Source of the DNA: Treponema sp.
Lineage (GTDB): Bacteria; Spirochaetota; Spirochaetia; Treponematales; Treponemataceae
Reading direction: 5' to 3'
Length of the DNA: 64,000 nt
NCBI GenBank assembly: GCA_022010055.1
Contig: CP091737.1
Span: forward strand, 434,001 to 498,000
Position 1 is the stretch's first letter, and every line of letters begins with the position of its first letter. Below are positions 1 through 7,119 of this stretch, in pieces. The notes under the pieces were generated by a model. It did not search any database, was not told where the DNA came from, and saw only the letters and a program-made list of their open reading frames with translations. The translations under genes were made by a program, and so were the position numbers.

Positions 1-1325
1 TTGTTCCTATGGAAGACATAAACCTTCATTTTACAGGTGATATTCACGCTATTTCTATTGCAAACAATTTGATTGCAGCTCTTATTGATAACCACATTCA
101 GCAGGGAAATGAATTGGGAATTGATCCACGCACAATTTCTTGGAAGCGCTGCGTGGATTTAAATGACCGCCAGCTTAGAAATATTGTTGATGGTCTTGGA
201 AACAGAACGGATGGAACTCCGCGCGAGGACCATTTTCAAATTACTGTTGCTTCTGAGATTATGGCGATTATCTGTCTTAGCCGTTCGATTTCTGAATTAA
301 AGGAAAGGATTTCCAATATCATCATTGGAAAAAATTACAATAAGGAAAATGTAAAGTTCGGCGACTTGAAATGCACTGGCGCGGTTGCTTCTTTGCTTAA
401 GGATGCGATCCGGCCTAATCTTGTTCAGACACTGGAAAAAAATCCGGCCTTTGTTCATGGCGGACCTTTTGCAAATATTGCGCACGGATGTAATTCTGTG
501 AATGCTACTTTGAGCGCTCTTGCGTGCGGTGATTATGTTGTTACGGAAGCCGGCTTTGCGGCTGACCTTGGCGCGGAAAAGTTTATGGACATAAAATGCC
601 GCGCGGCAGGTCTTGCGCCGAGCGTTGTTGTTATTGTAGCGACAATCCGCGCGCTGAAGATGCACGGCGGCGTTGCAAAAACTGAGCTTTCTAAACCGAA
701 TGTCGCCGCGCTGGAAAAGGGTTTTGAGAATCTTAAGGCGCATATTGAAAATATTTCAAAGTTCGGGGTTCCAAGTGTTGTTGCGGTGAATAAGTTCATT
801 ACCGATACGGACGAGGAGATTGCCCTTCTTGAAAAACTTTGCAAGGAAAACGGTTCTTGCGCTGTCTTGTGCGAAGGCTGGGAAAAGGGCGGCGATGGCG
901 CTGCGGAACTCGCGAAGGTTGTCTGTGAAATTGCTGACAGCGGAAAGGCGGACTTTCATTATCTTTATGAAAATGAACTTTCTTTGGAAAAAAAGATTGA
1001 AAAAATTTCAAAAGAAATATATCATGCTAAGTCTGTAGAATTTGAAAGCAAAGCATTAAAAAAGCTTAAGGATTTTGAGGCTCAGGGATATGGGAATCTC
1101 CCTGTCTGCATAGCAAAGACACAGAATTCTATAAGTCATGATCCAAAACTTATCGGCGCTCCATGCGGATATGTTTTTCCTGTTCGTGATGTGCAGCTTT
1201 ATGCTGGCGCTGGTTTTGTTGTTGCGCTTGCCGGCGATATTATGACAATGCCGGGGCTTCCGAAAGCTCCTGCTGCGCTTAACATAGATGTTGATGATGA
1301 CGGAGTGATTTCCGGTCTTTTTTAG
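1..1325 (+). CDS. fhs: Formate--tetrahydrofolate ligase, C-terminal part (5' end outside window)
   Basis: This ligase makes 10-formyl-THF from formate, THF and ATP in cytosolic one-carbon metabolism. The open frame is already running at base 3. It contains the family segment MEDINLHFTGD, then RNIVDGLG, GGPFANIAHGCNS and the C-terminal run PGLPKAPAALNIDVD. Roughly 440 of the usual 555 residues are present; the P-loop region lies upstream of the window. No frame break is seen. A small GAAA-loop hairpin (1338-1353) follows the stop, and tRNA-Arg begins 38 bp after it, so the tRNA may be cotranscribed. The family assignment is secure. Confidence 0.95.
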   Translation, partial: VPMEDINLHFTGDIHAISIANNLIAALIDNHIQQGNELGIDPRTISWKRCVDLNDRQLRNIVDGLGNRTDGTPREDHFQITVASEIMAIICLSRSISELKERISNIIIGKNYNKENVKFGDLKCTGAVASLLKDAIRPNLVQTLEKNPAFVHGGPFANIAHGCNSVNATLSALACGDYVVTEAGFAADLGAEKFMDIKCRAAGLAPSVVVIVATIRALKMHGGVAKTELSKPNVAALEKGFENLKAHIENISKFGVPSVVAVNKFITDTDEEIALLEKLCKENGSCAVLCEGWEKGGDGAAELAKVVCEIADSGKADFHYLYENELSLEKKIEKISKEIYHAKSVEFESKALKKLKDFEAQGYGNLPVCIAKTQNSISHDPKLIGAPCGYVFPVRDVQLYAGAGFVVALAGDIMTMPGLPKAPAALNIDVDDDGVISGLF

Positions 1326-1362
1326 TCTGTGAAAAATCCACCGGAAACGGTGGTAAAAATAA

Positions 1363-1436
1363 GTCCCAGTAGCTCAGCTGGATAGAGCGTCCGCCTCCTA
1401 AGCGGAAGGTCGCGCGTTCGACTCGCGCTCGGGACA
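1363..1436 (+). tRNA. tRNA-Arg (anticodon CCT)
   Basis: The cloverleaf closes with acceptor GTCCCAG against TCGGGAC (one mismatch and one wobble). The anticodon stem TCCGC/GCGGA holds the loop CTCCTAA, giving anticodon CCT, which reads AGG. The T-loop is GTTCGACTC-like. CCA is not encoded. A strong terminator starts four bases later. Confidence 0.93.
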
Positions 1437-1439
1437 AAA

Positions 1440-1485
1440 GGGTTCAGAAAATGAAGTTTTCTTCGCTTTCTGAACCCTTTTTTTT
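1440..1485 (+). terminator. Rho-independent terminator of the fhs/tRNA-Arg unit
   Basis: An 11-bp stem (GGGTTCAGAAA paired with TTTCTGAACCC) is followed by eight T residues. It ends the plus-strand unit before the convergent metallo-hydrolase gene. Confidence 0.9.
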
Positions 1486-1592
1486 ATGCAAAAAATGTAT
1501 GTTTTTTTTAGTTGTTTATTCGGAGGACGCAAACCTGTGCGTTTGCGTCGGGATGTTGATTCCTGCGGTCATAAAAGTTTGGGAATGTCCGC

Positions 1593-2444
1593 TTATTCGC
1601 AGTCGTAGTAAACGCCGCGCGTTACGCAGCCTGCAAATCCGTCTTGCATAACCCGGTCCTTTTGCTGGTCGGCGTTGTCGCTGTAGTGGCAAAGGTAGGT
1701 TTTTTTTCGCAGGTCTGGCGTTAAAATCTTAAGAAGCTCTTCGTAATCAGTGTGTACGGCGTTGTGTCCGAATTGACAGTCGTGAAAAATACATTCAATG
1801 TTAAATTCGGATGTAAGCCATTCAATAAGTTCCTTGTCTGCCTGGGAGTCGCCCGTGTAGATTATTTTGTTGTCTATAAGGACACCGATTGAATAATAGC
1901 TGTTTTTCCAGTTGTTCTTGTCTGTAAAAATATGTTTTGTGCGGAAAATTTTGAGGTTTATATCGCCTATTTCGGCTTCGTAGAACGGCCGCGGTGATTT
2001 TTTTATTTTTTTTGGTTTTATCTGATGAAAATAGTCGTCGAAAGACATTGTAGGTTTTGCGGAATTTTCGCCTTTTATTTTCAGTCCGCCCTTAAGGGAT
2101 TCGTTCCAAAGAATTTTCTTGAATTCGTCTGTTATAAGGATGTTCGGAACCTGCTTTGTTCCGTACATATTTACAAGGGCAATTTCTTCCATTCCGCCGA
2201 TGTGGTCCGCATGGTTGTGCGTGAGCAGAAAATTCCTTACCTGCGTTATATCTGAGTTGAAAAAAGAAAAAGCCAGAGGGCATAAAGTTCCGCAGTCAAT
2301 AAGAATGTGGGAGTTTCCTTTTATAATCAGCGCATTGTTCTGGAAGTATTTTTTTGAAAATGCTCCGCCGGTTCCTAAGAAGAAAAGTGAAAGTTGTCCA
2401 TCGTTTTTAAATTCAATTGAATTCTTAAATTCTCTTATTTTCAT
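1593..2444 (-). CDS. Metallo-beta-lactamase-fold hydrolase (RNase Z-like)
   Basis: About 283 residues with the MBL fold. FLGTGGAFS lies near residue 25, the zinc motif THNHADHIGG near residue 77, a later GDSQAD carries the metal-bridging Asp, and CHYSDNA carries the last His. This arrangement is typical of the RNase Z/MBL hydrolase group, and the substrate cannot be told from sequence. Two ATGs are adjacent (2447 and 2444). I prefer 2444 because an extended -10 (TGC TATATT, 2452-2460) sits seven bases before it and there is no Shine-Dalgarno, which predicts a leaderless mRNA. It is transcribed divergently from the GH13 gene with almost no spacer. Confidence 0.85.
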   Translation of the reverse strand: MKIREFKNSIEFKNDGQLSLFFLGTGGAFSKKYFQNNALIIKGNSHILIDCGTLCPLAFSFFNSDITQVRNFLLTHNHADHIGGMEEIALVNMYGTKQVPNILITDEFKKILWNESLKGGLKIKGENSAKPTMSFDDYFHQIKPKKIKKSPRPFYEAEIGDINLKIFRTKHIFTDKNNWKNSYYSIGVLIDNKIIYTGDSQADKELIEWLTSEFNIECIFHDCQFGHNAVHTDYEELLKILTPDLRKKTYLCHYSDNADQQKDRVMQDGFAGCVTRGVYYDCE

Positions 2445-2451
2445 CATTTTT

Positions 2452-2460
2452 AATATAGCA
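2452..2460 (-). promoter_or_regulatory. Extended -10 promoter of the MBL gene (leaderless)
   Basis: The minus strand reads TGC directly before TATATT, matching the TGn-TATAAT extended -10. The element ends seven bases before the ATG at 2444. No convincing -35 is visible. Confidence 0.5.
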
Positions 2461-2490
2461 CAATACGAATCTTTAGAATAGAATGAAAAT

Positions 2491-4278
2491 ATGAATTTGG
2501 CAGCAGTACAACATTACGCTTTTGATAATTTTTGTTATCCTTTGGATAAGGATACCCTTGAAATCAACATCCTTACTGGAAAAGATGTTGACCACATCTA
2601 TATTGTCTACGGTGATCCGTTTTCTGGTGGAATCCTGGGCGGCGACTGGAAATGGAATGGAACTGAGGTTGAAATCTTTGAAAAAAAAGAGCTTCAGGAG
2701 CATTTCAAGTGGACTATTTCAGTAAAACCTGATTTTAAGCGGCTTTCTTATTATTTTAGAATTGTCGGCGGAAACGAAGAATTCTTTTATTCCTACGACG
2801 GTTTTTTTACTAGAAATGAATTTGAAAACGGCGGAAACAGGCACGGATTCTTTATTTTTCCGTGGATGAATCCCGCGGATATTAACCGGACGCCGCGCTG
2901 GGCGGAAGATACTGTGTGGTATCAGATTTTTCCTGCAAGATTCTGCCGTGGAAAGAACGAATTTGAGCCTAAGAATCTTCTGCCATGGCCGGAATGCGGA
3001 GACTCGATTCCTTGCGGGGAAAGCCGCCCTGAGCCTGTTTATGGCGGAAACATTCAGGGCATAATCGACAGGCTTGATTATCTGAAGGAACTTGGAATTA
3101 CCGGAATCTATACTACGCCGATAAATAAGTCTTCCAGCCAGCATAAATACAACACTGATGATTACGAGATGATTGACGAGGAATTCGGAACGGCGGAAAC
3201 CGTAAAAACTTACGTCAAGGAAGCTCATAAACGCGGAATAAGGATTATGTTTGACGGCGTTTTTAATCATTCGGGCTGGCTTTTTGACAAGTGGCAGGAT
3301 GTCTGGAAGAACAGGGAAAAATCAAAATATAAAGACTGGTTTATGATAAACGATTTTGATTTTGTCAAGCCGGACTCTGGCTTTGAGCGGGGAAACGCCG
3401 GTGTTGGAAAGTTCTATTCTTTTGCGTTTACTGACTATATGCCGAAACTGAACACAAACAATCCAGAGTGCCGCGATTATATTATCGGGGTGTGCAGGAA
3501 ATGGGTTAAGGATTACGACATTGATGGTCTTAGGCTTGATGTTGCGAATGAGGTTTCTCACGTTTTTTGCAAGGAGCTGAAAAAAGCGATGTGCGAGCTT
3601 AAGCCTGATTTTTATATTATCGGGGAAATATGGCATAATTCTTTGCCGTGGCTTCGCGGTGATGAGTATGATTCTGTTATGAACTATCCTTTGCAGAATG
3701 GAATCGCGGATTTTTGCTGTGAAAATCGCTGGAATGTAAAGAAGTTTGAATATGCCGTGAACAGGTGTTATTCAATGTATTATAAGCAGACGAACCGTGT
3801 TCTTTTTAATCAGATGGACAGCCATGATACAATCAGGATTTTAAACCGTTGCGGCGGAAACAAGACTACTGCGCTTCAGACTTTGGTTTTGCTGTTTGCA
3901 ATGAGCGGTTCTGTGTGCATTTATTATGGAACTGAAATACTTTTGCCAGGAGGCTTTGATCCTGACAACCGCCGCTGTATGCCGTGGAAAGAAATTGATT
4001 CAGGAAAATTTGACGGGGAATTGAATTTTACCAAAAAACTGATTTCCCTTAGAAAAACGCATCCGGCGATGCGGAGTCCTGAGTACGAATTTGTCTATTC
4101 AGATTCTGATAAGACAGGTTCGGACAGGATTGTGCATATTGTGAAGACTGCGGAAGATGGCTCTGAAAAAATCGGTGTTGTGGTTGACTGCGGTTCTAGC
4201 GGAAAGGATATTTCTGTTTTTGCAAAAGACAGGGAAATCCTGCTGAGCGCGGATAAAATTTTGATTTACAGGATGTAG
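2491..4278 (+). CDS. GH13 alpha-amylase-family enzyme, neopullulanase/cyclomaltodextrinase type
   Basis: This 595-residue protein has an N-terminal beta-sandwich (about residues 1-125, CBM34-like), then a TIM barrel beginning at TVWYQIFPARF. Conserved regions are FDGVFNHSG (region I), DGLRLDVANEV with the nucleophile Asp near residue 349, GEIWHN with the acid/base Glu near 377, and MDSHDT with the third Asp near 441. A small C-terminal beta domain follows. The N-domain plus HYNTDDYEMID-like region fits enzymes that cut alpha-1,4 (and some alpha-1,6) bonds in maltodextrins, cyclodextrins or pullulan. No signal peptide is seen, so it probably acts in the cytoplasm on imported oligosaccharides. 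It stands alone, ending in a strong terminator. A TAGAAT box ends 11 bases before the ATG. Confidence 0.9.
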   Translation: MNLAAVQHYAFDNFCYPLDKDTLEINILTGKDVDHIYIVYGDPFSGGILGGDWKWNGTEVEIFEKKELQEHFKWTISVKPDFKRLSYYFRIVGGNEEFFYSYDGFFTRNEFENGGNRHGFFIFPWMNPADINRTPRWAEDTVWYQIFPARFCRGKNEFEPKNLLPWPECGDSIPCGESRPEPVYGGNIQGIIDRLDYLKELGITGIYTTPINKSSSQHKYNTDDYEMIDEEFGTAETVKTYVKEAHKRGIRIMFDGVFNHSGWLFDKWQDVWKNREKSKYKDWFMINDFDFVKPDSGFERGNAGVGKFYSFAFTDYMPKLNTNNPECRDYIIGVCRKWVKDYDIDGLRLDVANEVSHVFCKELKKAMCELKPDFYIIGEIWHNSLPWLRGDEYDSVMNYPLQNGIADFCCENRWNVKKFEYAVNRCYSMYYKQTNRVLFNQMDSHDTIRILNRCGGNKTTALQTLVLLFAMSGSVCIYYGTEILLPGGFDPDNRRCMPWKEIDSGKFDGELNFTKKLISLRKTHPAMRSPEYEFVYSDSDKTGSDRIVHIVKTAEDGSEKIGVVVDCGSSGKDISVFAKDREILLSADKILIYRM

Positions 4279-4314
4279 CCTGCGCCGGATTGTAAGGGCG
4301 CGCAGCGTTGAAAA

Positions 4315-4373
4315 GGGCCGCCTTAACTGGTGTCATTTGTGATGACATCAGTTAAGGCGGCCCTTTTTAATGA
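4315..4373 (+). terminator. Strong bidirectional terminator after the GH13 gene
   Basis: A stem of more than 20 bp begins GGGCCGCCTTAACTG and ends CAGTTAAGGCGGCCC, followed by TTTTT. An A-run precedes it, so it can also serve minus-strand transcripts arriving from the membrane protein gene. Confidence 0.9.
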
Positions 4374-4406
4374 GCGTGAGCGGAACCCTGAAAAGCCGGT
4401 TTGCGT

Positions 4407-4730
4407 TTACTTTTTGCGCCCTAAGGAAAAAGCGAGCGCCGCAAAACACGCAATCAGCGCAAGAACGTAGACGAACGAAAGATACCGGAACATTCTAGGA
4501 AAGACTTTGATTGCGATTCCAGAAACTACGGTAAGACCGCCGAGCGCGAGCGCTATTATTCCGCAGAGTTTTCCGGTGATAACTGCCTTGCGTTTTTCTT
4601 CCGGGGCTTCATGGCTGTCGGCAAGCGCTTTTTGGTACGTTTTTGATGAAAAATAAAATCCGACAACAAGAAATGCGATTCCTGCGGCTATGAATGCCGC
4701 CATTGTGATGATTAGTTTTTTTTCGTTCAT
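4407..4730 (-). CDS. Small membrane protein, unknown function
   Basis: This 107-residue protein has three likely membrane helices (about residues 8-28, 52-72 and 84-102). A charged stretch (DSHEAPEEKRK) lies between the first two, and it ends in a basic GRKK tail. I do not recognise the family. A GGGGAAG ribosome binding site lies just upstream of ATG. It is a lone gene between the GH13 terminator and the rluA-like gene. Confidence 0.6.
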   Translation of the reverse strand: MNEKKLIITMAAFIAAGIAFLVVGFYFSSKTYQKALADSHEAPEEKRKAVITGKLCGIIALALGGLTVVSGIAIKVFPRMFRYLSFVYVLALIACFAALAFSLGRKK

Positions 4731-4800
4731 AGGACTTCCCCTTTTTTAGTGCGAGCCTTGCCAGACGTGCGGTAATCCGGACTTTTTTGGCATGGTTCGT

Positions 4801-5816
4801 TTATTTATGAAATTTTCCGCGCGAAATAAAATCCATTTTGGCAAGTTTTTTGTGGCCGGGGATTTTTTGTGCAGAAAATTCTCTGTAAATATCTTTTTGT
4901 GTCTCGTTTTTCCGGTTTTTTTTATGGTTTGTTGTATGGACGTTCCAGACTGCCGGAATATTTCCTGAATTTTGTTTTACGGTTTCCAGCCAGTCCTGCG
5001 GTTCGGGAACTTCGAATTTCATCGTTTTTCCGGTGTATGGGTGTGTGAATTCCAGGGTCCGGGCGTGAAGCGCAAGGCGGCAGAACGGGTCTGTGCGCGC
5101 GCGGTAATTTTCGTCTCCGGCAAGAGGGTAGCCTTTTCCTGCAAGGTGAGCGCGTATCTGGTTTTTTCTGCCGGTGTCAAGGTTCAGCTCAAAAAGCGTG
5201 TGGATTTTTCCCCGCGCAATCACTTTGTAATGGGTCCGCGCGGAGATTGTCTTGAATTCAGGCTTTCCGTTCTTTATAAGAAGGTTTCGTTCGTAGATTG
5301 ATTTTTCTGTCTGGCCTGATTTTTCGGATAAAAGCGCTTTTCTTGTTGCGTCGCTTACATCTGGATGGTCGCCTTTTTTGGGAACAAATCCGATGTTGTG
5401 CGCGTTGTAGGCGATTTCGTCATCAATAGTTCCGCTTTCTGGAAGAAATCCTGATTCCGGATTTTCTGCGACTGCGCGGTAAAGGCGTTCTGTAACTGTC
5501 TTATGCCAGTTTTCCATTATTTTTTTTTGTGCTTCCGGGTTTAGCGCGAACATCATTACGCCTGATGTGTCGCGGTCCAGCCTGTGGACTACAAATGGCC
5601 TGTGCTTTGCGCTGTATGTTCCTTTTTTTCTCATCAATTGTTCCAGGGCGGCTTCTGCGGTCCTGCCGTTGCTTCCCGGATACGGAACGCTTAGCATTCC
5701 GCTTGGCTTAAAGATTATGGCGACAGCATCGTCTTCGTAAAGGAGTTCTATCCGTTCGCGGCCAAGTCTTTTTTGTGTTCTTTTTTATGCTGAGTTCCAG
5801 TAAGTGTTTTTGGCAT
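4801..5816 (-). CDS. RluA-family pseudouridine synthase (one frame break near 5770)
   Basis: This is predicted to isomerise uridines in rRNA or tRNA. The catalytic motif VHRLDRDTSGV is present, preceded by DDAVAIIFKPSGMLSVPYPG (the family's K-P-x-G segment) and followed by the RTGRKNQIRAHL motif. The KPSG segment lies upstream of the first in-frame ATG (5697), and its frame stops at an A-run. A good start (ATG 5816, reading MPKTLTGTQHKKEHKK) is in another frame and joins it through a one-base slip in AAAAAA near 5770. The start lies four bases after the stop of the upstream acidic-protein gene. The C-terminal 60 residues are basic and not part of the core domain. I believe this is one intact gene with a sequence error. 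Confidence 0.85.
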
Positions 5817-5820
5817 TTTT

Positions 5821-6195
5821 TTATTCCTCTTCGTCGCAGTTGTAGTCTTGCGGAATGTAATTCTCTTCAAGAACGGAAAGAATTTCCATTAACTGTTCGT
5901 AGATTTCGGTGTCGGCTTTAAGTTTTTCGGGATTTCGTCCGTCTACAATAAAATTTTCCGCATAGGAATTAAGCATTTCGTACATAAATGCGTAGTCTTC
6001 CTCATCCAGAGAATTCATTGATTCAAGTCCTGTGATTTCCGGAAGGATGTCTTCCAGGATTGCAGTTAAATCGGCGCATTCATCAGTTAATTCTTTTGTG
6101 TAGGCGTATCCGTCTTTTGAAAGGTATGCGGCGTTTTCTTTTATTTGCTCAAGGATTTCTTTATATGAATTAACAAGAAGTTCATCGTTTGTCAT
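5821..6195 (-). CDS. Small acidic protein, unknown function
   Basis: This is about 124 residues, strongly acidic and mostly helical, ending NCDEEE. An upstream ATG (6234) would add a hydrophobic stretch overlapping the promoter. I choose ATG 6195 (MTNDELLVN) because an extended -10 (TGC TACACT) ends six bases before it. No family is recognised. It is followed without a gap by the RluA-family gene and probably cotranscribed with it. Confidence 0.6.
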   Translation of the reverse strand: MTNDELLVNSYKEILEQIKENAAYLSKDGYAYTKELTDECADLTAILEDILPEITGLESMNSLDEEDYAFMYEMLNSYAENFIVDGRNPEKLKADTEIYEQLMEILSVLEENYIPQDYNCDEEE

Positions 6196-6201
6196 AAATA
6201 C

Positions 6202-6210
6202 AGTGTAGCA
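6202..6210 (-). promoter_or_regulatory. Extended -10 promoter of the acidic-protein/rluA unit (leaderless)
   Basis: On the minus strand TGC precedes TACACT, followed by six bases and then the ATG at 6195. The -35 region is A/T-rich without a clear hexamer. Confidence 0.45.
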
Positions 6211-6264
6211 CGAAAAAAAAAATTGGAAAATCACTAAAAATCAGCAAAATAAGAAAACTGGCAC

Positions 6265-6293
6265 TTGACAGAATTTTATAAAATTTGTATAGT
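6265..6293 (+). promoter_or_regulatory. Sigma-70 promoter of the tRNA-Gln/tRNA-Glu unit
   Basis: TTGACA at 6265-6270, a 17-bp spacer and TATAGT at 6288-6293 form a near-consensus promoter. Transcription would start a few bases before the tRNA-Gln acceptor stem. Confidence 0.85.
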
Positions 6294-6308
6294 TTTGGAA
6301 CATTGCAT

Positions 6309-6379
6309 TCCCCGATTGTGTAATGGTAGCACTTCAGATTCTGGTTCTGACTGTGGGGGTTCGAATCCTCCTTGGGGAA
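6309..6379 (+). tRNA. tRNA-Gln (anticodon CTG)
   Basis: Acceptor TCCCCGA pairs with TTGGGGA. The anticodon stem TCAGA/TCTGA holds loop TTCTGGT, anticodon CTG, reading CAG. The discriminator is A and CCA is not encoded. A hairpin separates it from tRNA-Glu. Confidence 0.93.
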
Positions 6380-6382
6380 CTA

Positions 6383-6463
6383 AACGAGGCTGTCCGGAAA
6401 GAATTATTGCTGTTGTCAATATTATTTGGCAGTTAAGTTCTCTGCGGACAGCCTCGTTTTTTT
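6383..6463 (+). terminator. Long-loop terminator-like hairpin between the two tRNAs
   Basis: A 14-bp stem (AACGAGGCTGTCCG with CGGACAGCCTCGTT) encloses a loop of 48 bases and ends in seven T residues that abut tRNA-Glu. The loop is unusually long for a terminator, so partial termination or a processing signal between the tRNAs is possible. Confidence 0.65.
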
Positions 6464-6535
6464 GGCCCCTTCGTATAACGGCTAGTACAGCGGATTCTCA
6501 TTCCGTCAACAGGAGTTCGATTCTCCTAGGGGCTA
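6464..6535 (+). tRNA. tRNA-Glu (anticodon CTC)
   Basis: Acceptor GGCCCCT pairs with AGGGGCT (first pair G-T). The anticodon stem GCGGA/TCCGT holds loop TTCTCAT, anticodon CTC, reading GAG. CCA is not encoded. Confidence 0.93.
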
Positions 6536-6550
6536 TAAATAATAGTTTGA

Positions 6551-6580
6551 AACAGCACTAGTTTTGGTGCTGTTTTTTTT
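6551..6580 (+). terminator. Terminator after tRNA-Glu
   Basis: The stem AACAGCAC/GTGCTGTT with a short loop is followed by eight T residues. Confidence 0.85.
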
Positions 6581-6684
6581 ATTTTAAATGAAACACCGGG
6601 AATCGAACTGCGGAAGGAGCGGTTGCAAAAAGGCGGGCAGTGCGCAGTGTTTTTTCTGTCTAACTACCCGAACCGGTTGAAATA

Positions 6685-6693
6685 TGATATAAT
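6685..6693 (+). promoter_or_regulatory. Extended -10 promoter of the trpR-like gene (leaderless)
   Basis: TGA directly precedes a perfect TATAAT (6688-6693), and the ATG follows after seven bases. No ribosome binding site fits. The -35 region is weak, as expected for an extended -10 promoter. Confidence 0.55.
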
Positions 6694-6700
6694 TGTTTCT

Positions 6701-7006
6701 ATGAATAAGAACGGTAACGAAGAAAATCCTGCGCTTCTGGAAAGTTATGACGAGCTTTGCGGACTGCTTTTAAAGATAAAAGATAAAAATGAATTGAAAT
6801 CTGTGTTCAATTGCCTTTTTACGCCGAATGAACGGCGGGATTTTGCGGAGCGCTGGCAGGTTGTAAAGGAGCTTAAAGCCGGAACTACGCAGAGAGAAAT
6901 TGCCAGAAAGTACAATATGTCTCTTTGTAAGATTACCCGAGGCTCGAAGGAACTTCAAAAATCCGGCAGCGGATTTTTGAGGCTGCTGGAGCTGCTGAAA
7001 GATTAG
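6701..7006 (+). CDS. trpR: Trp-repressor (TrpR) family transcriptional regulator
   Basis: This 101-residue all-helical protein is the usual length for TrpR. The family core FTPNERRDFAERW leads into the HTH TTQREIARKYNMSLCKITRGS, and the ITRGS motif is diagnostic of the TrpR/YerC fold. Start 6701 is chosen because TATAAT ends seven bases upstream; longer upstream starts would read through the promoter. True TrpR uses tryptophan as corepressor, but the related YerC group does not necessarily, and no trp genes lie in the window. The gene is monocistronic as far as visible. Confidence 0.8.
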   Translation: MNKNGNEENPALLESYDELCGLLLKIKDKNELKSVFNCLFTPNERRDFAERWQVVKELKAGTTQREIARKYNMSLCKITRGSKELQKSGSGFLRLLELLKD

Positions 7007-7119
7007 CTTCGCGCAATAAGTATCTTCTGCGGTCTTCGGATGGCGCGGCCTCCGGACGTTTCCGTCTGAAGGCGTTCATTCCTTCCTGAGTTAAGACAGC
7101 CTTTTGTTCAAAGCGCCTG

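Noticed and set aside
1526..1549. GACGCAAAC/GTTTGCGTC hairpin near the MBL gene end
   Set aside because: No T-run on either strand, so I do not call it a terminator.
6261..6280. TGGCAC near the tRNA promoter as a sigma-54 site
   Set aside because: The -12 GC element is missing at the needed spacing, and a near-perfect sigma-70 promoter overlaps it.
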